A stretch of DNA of 64,000 bases from Streptomyces sp. NBC_00178 (GTDB taxonomy: Bacteria > Actinomycetota > Actinomycetes > Streptomycetales > Streptomycetaceae), in contig NZ_CP108143.1 in assembly GCF_036206005.1 (NCBI RefSeq), positions 2,604,001 to 2,668,000 on the forward strand, written 5' to 3'. Under the pieces are notes generated by a model that was not told the DNA's origin, did not search any database, and saw nothing but the letters and a program-made list of their open reading frames with translations. The position numbers and the translations under genes were made by a program. This document shows, piece by piece, positions 25,673-34,708 of the stretch; the stretch's first letter is position 1, and every line of letters starts with the position of its first letter.

Positions 25673-26820
25673 AGGCTCAGCTCCGGCACGTCGAAGCGGC
25701 GGCCCTCGGCGGACGACCTGAGGCCGAGCTCGGCGAGCTGGACGCCCCGGGCGCCGGCCATGAGGTCCCAGGTGTAGGGCTCGTCGAGGGCGACGTGGCG
25801 CAGGAAGAGTTCCCACTGGGCCTTGAAGCCGTTGTCGAACTCGGTGTTGTCGGGAACCTCCTGCCACTGGTCGCGGAAGGGCTCGGTGACGGGCAGGTCG
25901 GGGTTCCAGACCGGCTTGGGCGTGGCGGAGCGGTGCTGGACGCGGCAGTTGCGCAGCCCGGCGACGGCGGAGCCGTGGGTGCCGTCGACCTGGAACTCGA
26001 CGAGTTCGTCGCGGTTGACGCGCACGGCCCAGGAGGAGTTGATCTGGGCGACGGCGCCGCCGGCCAGTTCGAAGGTGCCGTAGGCGGCGTCGTCGGCGGT
26101 GGCGGCGTAGGGCTTGCCCTGCTCGTCCCAGCGCTGCGGGACGTGCGTCCGCACGAGGGCCGAGACGCTCGTGACCCGGCCGAACAGTTCGTGCAGGACG
26201 TACTCCCAGTGCGGGAACATGTCGACGACGATGCCGCCGCCGTCCTCCGCCCGGTAGTTCCAGGAGGGACGCTGGGCGTCCTGCCAGTCGCCTTCGAAGA
26301 CCCAGTAGCCGAACTCTCCCCGCACGGACAGGATCTCGCCGAAGAACCCGCCGTCGATGAGGCGCTTCAGCTTGAGCAGGCCCGGCAGGAAGATCTTGTC
26401 CTGGACGACGCCGTGCTTGATGCCCGCGTCCCGGGCGAGGCGGGCGAGTCCGAGGGCGCCCCCGACGTCGGTCGCGGTGGGCTTCTCGGTGTAGACGTGC
26501 TTGCCGGCGGCGATCGCCTTCCTGATCGCGTCGACGCGGGCGGAGGTGACCTGGGCGTCGAAGTAGAGGTCGACGGACGCGTCGGCGAGGACCGCGTCGA
26601 GGTCCGTCGACCATTCGGTCAGGCCGTGCCGGGCGGCGAGCGCCTCCAGCGCGTGGGCGCGGCGGCCGACGAGCACGGGTTCGGGCCACAGCACATCGCC
26701 GTCGCCGAGGTCGAGGCCGCCCTGCTCCCGGATCGCGAGGATCGAGCGCACCAGGTGCTGCCGGTATCCCATGCGTCCCGTGACGCCGTTCATGGCGATG
26801 CGCACTGTCCTGCGTGTCAC
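25669..26820 (-). CDS. Gfo/Idh/MocA-family oxidoreductase
   Basis: 383 residues from the GTG at 26820, which has GGAGGAAC about six bases upstream. A TTG nine codons earlier overlaps the operator and is rejected. N-terminal NAD(P)-binding domain (RIAMNGVTGRMGYRQH), then the family signature AGKHVYTEKPTATDVG with catalytic lysine. The C-terminal substrate domain carries DGGGIVVDMFPHWEYVL. Presumably oxidises a sugar or polyol carbon to a keto group. First gene of the LacI-regulated operon. Confidence 0.9.
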   Translation of the reverse strand: MTRRTVRIAMNGVTGRMGYRQHLVRSILAIREQGGLDLGDGDVLWPEPVLVGRRAHALEALAARHGLTEWSTDLDAVLADASVDLYFDAQVTSARVDAIRKAIAAGKHVYTEKPTATDVGGALGLARLARDAGIKHGVVQDKIFLPGLLKLKRLIDGGFFGEILSVRGEFGYWVFEGDWQDAQRPSWNYRAEDGGGIVVDMFPHWEYVLHELFGRVTSVSALVRTHVPQRWDEQGKPYAATADDAAYGTFELAGGAVAQINSSWAVRVNRDELVEFQVDGTHGSAVAGLRNCRVQHRSATPKPVWNPDLPVTEPFRDQWQEVPDNTEFDNGFKAQWELFLRHVALDEPYTWDLMAGARGVQLAELGLRSSAEGRRFDVPELSL

Positions 26821-26841
26821 GAAAGTTCCTCCATACGACCG

Positions 26842-26857
26842 TAGCAAGCGCTTTCTA
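26842..26857. promoter_or_regulatory. LacI-type operator
   Basis: TAGCAAGCGCTTTCTA, with a perfect AAGCGCTT core and 14 of 16 positions symmetrical, matches the usual LacI/GalR operator type. It sits between the sugar operon and the divergent LacI gene. Confidence 0.7.
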
Positions 26858-26930
26858 TGCGGTATGACGCTAGCCTGCCGACAGCGGCCCGGACAAGAGG
26901 GGCCGCTTCACCACTCCTCGGAGGAGAGCC

Positions 26931-27995
26931 ATGACAGTCACCCTGGCGGACGTCGCGGCCCGCGCCCGGGTGTCCCCGGCCACCGTGTCCCGTGTCCTGA
27001 ACGGCAACTACCCGGTGGCGTCGTCGACCCGGGAGCGGGTCCTGCGCGCGGTGGACGACCTGGACTACGTGCTCAACGGCCCCGCCAGTTCACTCGCCGC
27101 CGCCACGTCCGACCTCGTGGGCATCCTGGTCAACGACATCGCCGACCCGTTCTTCGGGATCATGGCCGGTGCCGCGCAGACCCAGATCGGCGGACCGGGT
27201 GACGGGTCGGGCCGCGCGGGCGGGGAGAAACTCGCCGTCGTCTGCAACACCGGCGGCTCCCCCGAGCGCGAACTCACCTACCTGACACTGCTCCAGCGCC
27301 AGCGGGCCGCCGCCGTCGTCCTCACCGGCGGCGCGCTGGAGGACCCCGGGCACCAGGCCGCGATGACCGCGAAGCTCACGAAGCTGGCGGACGCCGGGAC
27401 CCGCGTCGTCTTCTGCGGACGGCCCCCGCTCCAGGAGGGCGACGCGGTGCTCGCCGCACTGGCCTTCGACAACCGGGGCGGTGCACGGCGCCTGACGGAG
27501 CACCTGATCGCGCTCGGGCACCGGCGCGTCGGTTACGTCGCCGGCCCGCTGGAGCGCACCACGACCCGGCACCGGCTGGAGGGCCACCGCGAGGCCATGA
27601 AGGCGGCGGGGCTGTACGGCGACGAGGAGAACGTCACCGTGCACGGCCCGTACGACCGGAGCTCCGGCTACGACGCCACGCTCGAACTGCTGCGGCGCGA
27701 GCCCGGCCTCACGGCGGTGGTCGCCGCCAACGACACGGTGGCCCTGGGGGCCTGCGCCGCCCTCAGGGACCGCGGGCTCCGCATCCCCGAGGACGTCTCG
27801 GTGGCCGGCTTCGACGACCTGCCGTTCTCGGTGGACGCCGTGCCCGCGCTGACGACCGTGCGGCTGCCCCTCTTCGAGGCGGGCGTGCGGGCGGGCCGGC
27901 TGGCGATGGGCAAGGAGACACCGCCGCCCGGAGGCATCGCGACCATCGAGGCCGAACTCATGGAACGCGGATCGACGGCCGCCCCTTCCCACTGA
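26931..27995 (+). CDS. LacI-family repressor of the sugar operon
   Basis: 354 residues; ATG with GGAGGAGAG upstream. N-terminal HTH (TLADVAARARVSPATVSRVLNG) and hinge helix (NGPASSLAAATSDLVGIL), then a periplasmic-binding-protein-like effector domain (NRGGARRLTEHLIALGHRRVGYVAG, AANDTVALGA, DVSVAGFDDLPF). Divergent from the oxidoreductase/DUF993/isomerase operon, with a LacI operator in between, so it most likely represses both directions until the pathway sugar binds. Confidence 0.92.
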   Translation: MTVTLADVAARARVSPATVSRVLNGNYPVASSTRERVLRAVDDLDYVLNGPASSLAAATSDLVGILVNDIADPFFGIMAGAAQTQIGGPGDGSGRAGGEKLAVVCNTGGSPERELTYLTLLQRQRAAAVVLTGGALEDPGHQAAMTAKLTKLADAGTRVVFCGRPPLQEGDAVLAALAFDNRGGARRLTEHLIALGHRRVGYVAGPLERTTTRHRLEGHREAMKAAGLYGDEENVTVHGPYDRSSGYDATLELLRREPGLTAVVAANDTVALGACAALRDRGLRIPEDVSVAGFDDLPFSVDAVPALTTVRLPLFEAGVRAGRLAMGKETPPPGGIATIEAELMERGSTAAPSH

Positions 27996-28078
27996 CCCGC
28001 CCGCACCGGCCCGGCCGGGAACGCCGTGCCTCCCGCACCGGCGCTCCGGGACCACGCCCCCGCCCCCGCCTTGTACCT

Positions 28079-28097
28079 CTCGTACCGTACGTACGAG
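28079..28097. promoter_or_regulatory. Inverted repeat upstream of lanM
   Basis: CTCGTAC (28079-28085) and GTACGAG (28091-28097) flank CGTAC, about 140 bp before the chosen LanM start. Possible operator or promoter region; no regulator can be assigned. Confidence 0.35.
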
Positions 28098-28238
28098 CCC
28101 CTGACCTGGTGCTCCCGTACGGCCGGCCGGGCCACCCCGAAAGATGGGGGCGACTCCCCCATGTGCGCGGACCTGGAGCCCTCCAGGATGGGCACGGGAG
28201 AACCGCTCGGGCCTCCCTGGACCGGGGAGGTGAACGCG

Positions 28239-31200
28239 GTGGTGGAGAAGCAGGCGATCGACGGTACGGCGCTTTCGGACGGCGAGGGCCACGCCCCGGC
28301 GGCGGACACCGCCGGCCCTTTCGGAGTCCAGGGCCACGGCGAACCCTGGTGGGCCGCGGGCACGGTCGGACCGCGCCCGGCCGCCGAGCCCGAGTGGGCC
28401 CGCTTCGCCCGCGAGGCCGTCGGCCGGGCACCGCGCTCGGCACGGATCGCGGACCGGGACTACCCGGACCTGACCGGCTTCGTCGTGGTCGTCGCCCCGT
28501 TCGCGGCCCGGGCTGCCGACCGCATGGTGTCCAGGGCGTCCGGGGGCGGCGGCACGCGGCCGGGGCCGTCCCCCTGCTCCACCGCCGTGGCGGACGGCTT
28601 CCGCCGCGACGTGGAACGCCGCCTGGCCGTGCTCGCCGCCCGGACCCTCGTGTCGGAGCTGCACGACGCGCGGATCGCGGGCCGGCTGACCGGCTCCGGG
28701 CCGCGCGAGCGCTTCCGGGACTTCCTGCGGCTGACCGCGGGCCGGGCGGGCCTCACCTCGCTGGTCACCGCCTACCCGGTCCTCGCCAGGGTCCTCGCGC
28801 AGGCGGCCATGAACGCGGCGGACGCGTTCGCCGAGATGCTCGGCAGACTCGCGGAGGACAGCCGGCTGCTGGCCTCCTCACCGGTGTTCGCGGAGCAGGG
28901 CCCGGCCCGGCTCGCCGGATACGGTCCGCACGCCCTGACCGAGGTCGAGGCGGGCACGGGCGACAGCCACCGCGGGGGCCGGTCCGTGATGCTGCTGCGG
29001 TTCGCCGACGGCGCCCGGCTGGTCTACAAGCCGCGCCCGCTCGCCGCGCACCGGCACTTCGAGACCCTGGTGCAGTGGTTCAACTCCCTGGAGGGCACGC
29101 CCGGTCTGCGGGCGCCCCGGGTCCTGGACCGGGACGCGTACGGCTGGGCGGAGTTCATCGAGGACGCCCCCTGCCACACGGCGGCCGACACCGCGCTCTT
29201 CTACCGGCGCCTGGGTGCACTGCTGGCCCTGCTGCACGTCCTGGACGGCACGGACCTGCACCACGAGAACCTCATCGCGTGCGGGGCGCATCCCGTCCTG
29301 GTCGATGTGGAGACGCTGTTCCATCCACCGCTCACCCAGACGCCGCCCGCCGATCCGGCCGCCCGCGCGCTGTACAGCTCGGTGCACCGGGTCGGGCTGC
29401 TCCCGCAGCTGCTCGTCGGGGACACGACCGCGCTGGACATGTCCGCCGTCGGCGGTGGCCGGGCGGCCTCCTCGCCGCTGGAGACGGCCTCCTGGGCCGC
29501 GGCGGGCACCGACACCATGCACCTGGTGCGCACCACCGGACGGTTCGGCGCGTCGGCCAACCGCCCCACCCTGGACGGGGCGGCGGCCGATCCCTTCCAC
29601 TTCACCGACGCCCTCTGCGAAGGGTTCCGCGCCGCGTACACCGCCGTCGGCGACTCGCGCGGCGAACTGCTCGGGCCCAGAGGCCTGTTGCGTCTCTTCG
29701 CGGACGACGAGACCCGCTTCGTACCGAGGCCGACCTGGACGTACGCCACGCTGATGCACGAGTCCACCCACCCCGACCTGATGCGGGACGCCGCCGAGCG
29801 CCAGCAGGTGTTCGCGCTCCTGCGGACCGGCGCCCTGGGCACCCCCGCGCTGGCCGGTCTGGAGGACGAGGAGATCGAGGACTTGTGGCAGGGCGACGTC
29901 CCGGTGTTCACCACGCGTCCCGGGCTCACGGAGGTGTGGAGCGGCAACGGGCGCAGGGTGCGGGGGCCCGCGGGGCCCGGCGGGCTGGCGCGGGTGGAGG
30001 CGAAGATCCTGGCCCTGGACACGGTGGACCGGCTGGACCAGGAACGCATCATCCGCACCGCCATGGTCAGCACCTCCACCGAGCCCCCGCACGGCGGCGC
30101 CGGGTCCGCGCGGCCCAGGACCGAGGCCACCGCGCCGGAACCGGAGCGGCTGCTGTCCGCCGCCCGTTCGGTGGGCGACCAGCTCGTCTCGCTCGCGTAC
30201 GACGGCGGCACCCGGACCAACTGGCTGGGCCTGGAACTGCTCGGCGAGCGCTACTGGCGTCTCACGCCGCTGGCGGCCGACCTCGCGGGCGGCTACACCG
30301 GGCCCGCGCTGTTCCTCGCCCAGTTGGCGTCCCTGACCGGTGCCGCGCGGTACGCCGACGCGGCCCGGGCCGCGCTGGCGCCCCTCCCGGGCCTGCTGGA
30401 CGCGCTCCACCAGCGTGGTGACGACCTCGGGGTACTCGGTTCCGGTGCCTTCTCCGGCCTCGGGGGCATCGCGTACGCCCTGACCGAGGTCGGGACGCTG
30501 CTGGACGACAGCCGCATCCTTGACTGGGCGGGGCCCGCCACGCGGCTCGCGTGTGCGGCGGGTGCGGCCGAGGAGGGGCTCGGCGTGCGCGGCGGCACGG
30601 CCGGGGGCCTGGTGTCGCTGCTCGCGGTTCACCGCGCCACCGGCCGGGCCGAGGCCTGGCGCGGTGCCGAGCGGTGCGCCGAACGGCTCGCGGCGGCGCC
30701 GCCGCCCCCGTCCGCGGGCTTCGCGGACGGGGCTGCGGGCGTCGGATGGGCTTTGCTGCGGTTCGCGGGGGCGGGGGGCGGCCCGCACCACCGGACCACG
30801 GGGCTGGACGTCCTGCGCGGCGCCGTACGGGCGGCCGGCGGCGGCCGGGCCTGGTGCGAGGGGACGTCCGGGGTCGCGCTCGCGGTCGCCGACAGTCCCG
30901 AGGCCCTGGCCGATCCGGAACTCCGCGACTGGCTCGCGGGGCAGGCCGGTGACGTGGCCCGGGCCGCGCCGCAGCCGGACGACAGCCTGTGCCACGGCGA
31001 ACTGGGCGTGCTGGAACTGCTCGCGCACCCCGCCCTGCCCCGGCTGCGCCCCCACTGGCTGCGCCGGACCGGCACCCTGCTCGCCGCCGCCGACCGGGCG
31101 CAGTCGCACTGCGGCACCCCCGGACACGTACCTCATCCCGGGCTGCTCACCGGCCTGTCCGGCATCGGACACGGGCTGCTGCGGGCGGGGTTCCCCGACC

Positions 31201-31301
31201 GGATCGGCCCGGCACTGCTCATGCGCCACTCGGCGGGGCCCGACCGGGCCCACGCACCCATGACGTTCTCGACCAACGACCTGAAGAAGAGGCAGAGATG
31301 A
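28239..31301 (+). CDS. Class II lanthipeptide synthetase LanM
   Basis: About 1,020 residues if translation begins at the GTG at 28239, which is preceded by GGGGAGG. In-frame starts also exist at 28026, 28161 and 28188. The N-terminal DUF4135 dehydratase phosphorylates and eliminates Ser/Thr: catalytic LVYKPRP near residue 260, DLHHENL near 338, then VLVDVETLFHP. The C-terminal LanC-like cyclase has the zinc ligands in WCEGTSG (near 871) and LCHGELG (near 917), so cyclisation should be possible. The final ATG of the gene overlaps the start of a 64-residue peptide ORF. No LanT transporter/protease is adjacent, which is unusual for class II systems. Confidence 0.92.
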   Translation: MVEKQAIDGTALSDGEGHAPAADTAGPFGVQGHGEPWWAAGTVGPRPAAEPEWARFAREAVGRAPRSARIADRDYPDLTGFVVVVAPFAARAADRMVSRASGGGGTRPGPSPCSTAVADGFRRDVERRLAVLAARTLVSELHDARIAGRLTGSGPRERFRDFLRLTAGRAGLTSLVTAYPVLARVLAQAAMNAADAFAEMLGRLAEDSRLLASSPVFAEQGPARLAGYGPHALTEVEAGTGDSHRGGRSVMLLRFADGARLVYKPRPLAAHRHFETLVQWFNSLEGTPGLRAPRVLDRDAYGWAEFIEDAPCHTAADTALFYRRLGALLALLHVLDGTDLHHENLIACGAHPVLVDVETLFHPPLTQTPPADPAARALYSSVHRVGLLPQLLVGDTTALDMSAVGGGRAASSPLETASWAAAGTDTMHLVRTTGRFGASANRPTLDGAAADPFHFTDALCEGFRAAYTAVGDSRGELLGPRGLLRLFADDETRFVPRPTWTYATLMHESTHPDLMRDAAERQQVFALLRTGALGTPALAGLEDEEIEDLWQGDVPVFTTRPGLTEVWSGNGRRVRGPAGPGGLARVEAKILALDTVDRLDQERIIRTAMVSTSTEPPHGGAGSARPRTEATAPEPERLLSAARSVGDQLVSLAYDGGTRTNWLGLELLGERYWRLTPLAADLAGGYTGPALFLAQLASLTGAARYADAARAALAPLPGLLDALHQRGDDLGVLGSGAFSGLGGIAYALTEVGTLLDDSRILDWAGPATRLACAAGAAEEGLGVRGGTAGGLVSLLAVHRATGRAEAWRGAERCAERLAAAPPPPSAGFADGAAGVGWALLRFAGAGGGPHHRTTGLDVLRGAVRAAGGGRAWCEGTSGVALAVADSPEALADPELRDWLAGQAGDVARAAPQPDDSLCHGELGVLELLAHPALPRLRPHWLRRTGTLLAAADRAQSHCGTPGHVPHPGLLTGLSGIGHGLLRAGFPDRIGPALLMRHSAGPDRAHAPMTFSTNDLKKRQR

Positions 31302-31492
31302 CGCAGATCAGCGAGTCGGCCGGATACGTGGACGCCACCGTGGCGCACGAGGGCGCCGTCGAGCACCCCGCGGACCGGATATCGCTAGGGAACAACGGCG
31401 GGCTGGGTCTGCGGAGCAGACTCCTCAGCGCCTCGGACGGGGACATGTCCGGCCCCGACCTGCCGTGGACGACGTTCACCGTGCCGATGTGA
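31298..31492 (+). CDS. Putative LanM substrate peptide, without cysteine
   Basis: 64 residues; ATG overlaps the LanM stop as ATGA. An acidic, His/Glu-containing N-terminal half (residues 1-30) resembles a leader. The C-terminal half is rich in Gly, Ser, Leu and Thr (SLGNNGGLGLRSRLLS, then SGPDLPWTTFTVPM) with six Ser and three Thr available for dehydration. It contains no cysteine, so no lanthionine can form within it. It may be a linear dehydrated RiPP, a partner peptide, or a protein unrelated to LanM chemistry. The sequence does not match a lantibiotic family I know. A real gene is supported by coupling and codon bias. Confidence 0.7.
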   Translation: MTQISESAGYVDATVAHEGAVEHPADRISLGNNGGLGLRSRLLSASDGDMSGPDLPWTTFTVPM

Positions 31493-31570
31493 CCCTTTCC
31501 CGCCACGGTGCACGGCATGACGGGAATGTGCCTACTGCCGCACTCTGTACGGCTCCAGTAGCCTGCGGCC

Positions 31571-34486
31571 ATGCGTGCGAATTCGCCGGTCGTCGTCGGT
31601 CGTGACGAGGAGATCGGTCTGCTGAGCAGCGCCCTGGACGCCGCACGACGGCGTTCGGGGCGCGCGCTGTTCCTCGTCGGGGAGGCGGGGATCGGCAAGT
31701 CCCGGCTGGTGGGCGAATGCGCCTACCGTGCCTACGGGCTGGGGATGCCGGTGCTGCGCGGGCGGGCGGGGTCCACGGGCCTGGTCGTGCCGTTCCGCCC
31801 CCTGGTGGAGGCGCTCTCGTCCCACTTCCGTGCGGCGGGTACGCCGACGGATCCGGAACTCGCCCCGTATCACCCGGCGTTGTCCCGGCTGGTCCCGGAG
31901 TGGCGGAGCGGGGCGTCGGCCGGCTACACCGAGACCGTGGTCGAGCTGGCGGAGGCCCTGCTGCGGCTGCTGTCGGTCCTCGGCCGGGACAGCGGCTGCG
32001 TCGTGCTGCTGGAGGACCTGCACGACTGCGACACGGAGACCGTCGCGGTCGTGGAGTACGTCGTCGACAACCTGGCGGACCTGCCGGTCCTGCTGCTGGG
32101 CACCCTGCGCCCGGAGCAGGGCACCGCACTGGACCTCGTACGCTCCGCCGAACAGCGCCACAGTGCGACGGTGGTGGAGTTACGCGGTCTCGACGACGCG
32201 CACGTGCGGACCCTGACCGGCGCCTGTCTGGAGACACCGCCCGAGCTGATACCCGAAGAGGTCCAGCGGCGGCTCGTCGAACGCGCGGCCGGCAACCCCT
32301 ACCTGGTCGAGGTGCTGCTCGACGACCTGCTCGACACCGGCAGGCTGCGGCGCACGGAGACGGGCTGGGAGGCGGCGGGCGGGCCGGACGGCTCTCTCCC
32401 GTCGCGCATCCTGCGGAGCTGGGCCCACCGGCTGGACCGGATGGACGAGCCGGTGCGCGACCTGCTGCTGACGGCGGCGACCCTGGGCGGCCAGTTCTCG
32501 GTGGCGGTGCTGCAGACCGTCACCGGACTGGAGGACCGGGCCCTGTTCACCCATCTCCGGTCCGCGGTCGAGACGGGTGTGATCGCCCCCGACGGCGCGG
32601 CACCCGACCGCTACGCCTTCCGCCACACCCTCACCGCCGAGGCGCTGGTCGCCTCGCTCGCACCGGCCGAGCGCGCCGCACTGGCCCGGCGTGCGGCCGC
32701 GGCGGTCGAGCGGTCGGGGGAGCCGCTCGACGAGGACCGGCGGCAGCTCGTGGCCTCGCTGGAGCTCGCCGCGGGCAACCGCGCCGGGGCCGCGCTCCAG
32801 TTCGCCGAGGCGGGCCGGCGGATGCTCGCGTCGGGTTCGCACGGTTCGGCCGTGGTGCTGCTGGAACGTTCCCTCTCCCTGGCGACGGACGCCGATCTCG
32901 CGGCCGTCACCGAATCCCTGGCGGTGGCCAGGGCCGAGGGCGGCGACCTCGACGGGGCCCTGGCGCTGGCCGAGGGCCTGCCACCGCTCCCCGCGCGCTC
33001 GGAGGCGGCCGCCCGTCGCGGGGACGCCCACATCAAGATCGCCTGGGTGGCGGTCATGGCGGAGCGCGCGGAGGACACAGCGCGTCAGATCGCCGCCGCG
33101 CGCACTCTCTTCGGGCCGTCGCCGTCCCCGGCCCGCCGCGCGTCACTCGCCGTCGTGGACGGTCATCTCTCGCTGCTGCCCGGGGAGGACCGCCCGGAGC
33201 CGGAGGCGGCCGAACGGGCCGCGCGCGAGGCCGCCGGGACCGCGGAGGCCGAAGGACTCCCGGTCGTGGCCTGCCAGGCCTGGCAGTTGCTCGCCCTGCT
33301 CCACCGGGAGCGGGGGTTCGACGCCGCCGACGCGTGTCTGGAGCGGATGCTCACCCTGTCCACCGAGCACTCCCTGCCGCTCTGGCGGGTGGAGGCGCTG
33401 GTGCGCCTGGGGGTGAACGGCTTCATGCGGACCGGTGACGCGGGCCGCCTGCACTCGGCCCGGGCCGCCGCGGCGGAGCTGGGTTCCCTGCTGCTGGCGC
33501 AGACGGTCGACGGACTGCTCGCGATGAACGCGGTGATGTGCGCCCGGTGGGACGAGGCGGAGGAGATCACCGCACGGTCGGTGGAGGCGAGCGCCAGGAT
33601 CGGCAACCACGGCGCGCACCGCTATCTGCTGCTGGCCGGGGCGGCGGCCGCGGCGCACCGGGGCCGGCGGCGGGAGACGGACCGGGCCCTCGTCGCGTTC
33701 CGCAGGGCGGGCGGCGAGCAGTCCGCGCTCGTGCCCCTGCGCCAGGGATTCTGCGGGGCGATCGGGGCGCTGCTGGAGGAGGACCGCCCCGCCGCCGCGG
33801 CGGCGCTGGACGCCGCACTGGCCTGGGAGCGTGACCACCCCAGCTACTACTACCTGAGCGGCCGCTACGGGCTGCGCCCGCTGCTGCGGGTGCTGTCGGG
33901 CGACGCGGCGCGCGGGGAGTACGAGGAGGTGGCCGGGGCGCCGGGCGCCGCCCTGGCCTGGAATCGCCAGTTCCTCGAACTGACGGAGGCGGTGCTGCTC
34001 GGCAGGGAGGGCGATCCCGTGGGTGCCGCACGGCGGATGACGTCCTTCCACGCCCGGTCCGCGGCCTTCCCGGTGGCCCGGCATCTCGGTCTGCGGCTGG
34101 TCGCGGAGGCGGCGCTCGCCGACGGGTGGGGCGAGCCGGTCGTGTGGCTGCGCACCGCCGAGGAGTTCTTCCATTCGGCCGGGGTGCAGCCGGCGGCCGC
34201 CGCGTGCCGGTCGGCGCTGCGGCAGGCGGGGGTGAGCGTGACCCAGCACCGCGACGGACGGGACCGGATCCCCCCGACGCTGCGGACCAACGGGGTGACC
34301 CCCCGCGAGTACGAGGTGTTCGTGCTGCTGGCGGAGCGTCCGGGCAACCAGCAGATCGCCCGGCGGCTGTCCATCTCGCCGCGCACGGTGGAGAAGCACC
34401 TGGCCAGTCTGCTGAGCAAGACGGGCCGGGCGAACCGTTCGGCGCTCTGCGACTTCGCCGCGGAGTGCGCGGTCGACCTGCCCTGA
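31571..34486 (+). CDS. LAL-type LuxR regulator with a TTA codon
   Basis: 971 residues. N-terminal AAA ATPase with Walker A VGEAGIGKSR (37-45) and Walker B CVVLLEDLHD, a long helical/TPR-like middle, and a C-terminal LuxR HTH (VTPREYEVFVLLAERPGNQQIARRL then SPRTVEKHLASLLSK). LAL regulators typically activate antibiotic or RiPP clusters. Codon 204 (32180-32182) is TTA, the leucine codon read only by the bldA tRNA in Streptomyces, so expression is expected to be tied to development. It follows the LanM peptide by 78 bp and ends in an 18-bp hairpin. Confidence 0.92.
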   Translation: MRANSPVVVGRDEEIGLLSSALDAARRRSGRALFLVGEAGIGKSRLVGECAYRAYGLGMPVLRGRAGSTGLVVPFRPLVEALSSHFRAAGTPTDPELAPYHPALSRLVPEWRSGASAGYTETVVELAEALLRLLSVLGRDSGCVVLLEDLHDCDTETVAVVEYVVDNLADLPVLLLGTLRPEQGTALDLVRSAEQRHSATVVELRGLDDAHVRTLTGACLETPPELIPEEVQRRLVERAAGNPYLVEVLLDDLLDTGRLRRTETGWEAAGGPDGSLPSRILRSWAHRLDRMDEPVRDLLLTAATLGGQFSVAVLQTVTGLEDRALFTHLRSAVETGVIAPDGAAPDRYAFRHTLTAEALVASLAPAERAALARRAAAAVERSGEPLDEDRRQLVASLELAAGNRAGAALQFAEAGRRMLASGSHGSAVVLLERSLSLATDADLAAVTESLAVARAEGGDLDGALALAEGLPPLPARSEAAARRGDAHIKIAWVAVMAERAEDTARQIAAARTLFGPSPSPARRASLAVVDGHLSLLPGEDRPEPEAAERAAREAAGTAEAEGLPVVACQAWQLLALLHRERGFDAADACLERMLTLSTEHSLPLWRVEALVRLGVNGFMRTGDAGRLHSARAAAAELGSLLLAQTVDGLLAMNAVMCARWDEAEEITARSVEASARIGNHGAHRYLLLAGAAAAAHRGRRRETDRALVAFRRAGGEQSALVPLRQGFCGAIGALLEEDRPAAAAALDAALAWERDHPSYYYLSGRYGLRPLLRVLSGDAARGEYEEVAGAPGAALAWNRQFLELTEAVLLGREGDPVGAARRMTSFHARSAAFPVARHLGLRLVAEAALADGWGEPVVWLRTAEEFFHSAGVQPAAAACRSALRQAGVSVTQHRDGRDRIPPTLRTNGVTPREYEVFVLLAERPGNQQIARRLSISPRTVEKHLASLLSKTGRANRSALCDFAAECAVDLP

Positions 34487-34503
34487 GCGGGCGTCGGGCG
34501 GCC

Positions 34504-34558
34504 GTGCCCCCATCCGGACGGCAGGAGCGCACGCACCCGGCCGTCCGGATGGGGGCAC
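34504..34558 (+). terminator. 18-bp hairpin terminator after the LAL gene
   Basis: Perfect arms GTGCCCCCATCCGGACGG (34504-34521) and complement (34541-34558), 19-nt loop, directly after the stop. Separates the LAL and SARP genes. Confidence 0.8.
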
Positions 34559-34708
34559 CGCACCGCAACATGGGGGCATCGGGCGGCGGGGGTCGGGTGC
34601 GCCGCCCGGAAGATGCGGGGCGGCCACCGATGTGCCGCCTCCGGCGTCGCGGCAGCATCGGCGGAGTACGGCAACTCGTCGCCCCTCCCCCCGCCAGGAG
34701 GCCCGCTG

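Noticed and set aside
26821..26847. TTG start for the oxidoreductase
   Set aside because: It would place the start inside the LacI operator and lacks a ribosome-binding site. The GTG at 26820 has GGAGGAAC upstream.
28026..28238. Longer N-terminus for LanM starting at 28026
   Set aside because: The extra 71 residues look like non-coding translation and cross an inverted repeat. GGGGAGG upstream of 28239 is the best ribosome-binding site.
31500..31560. Possible Cys-containing mini-peptide between the LanM peptide and LAL genes
   Set aside because: A 17-codon frame with one Cys has no ribosome-binding site and lies where the LAL promoter must be.
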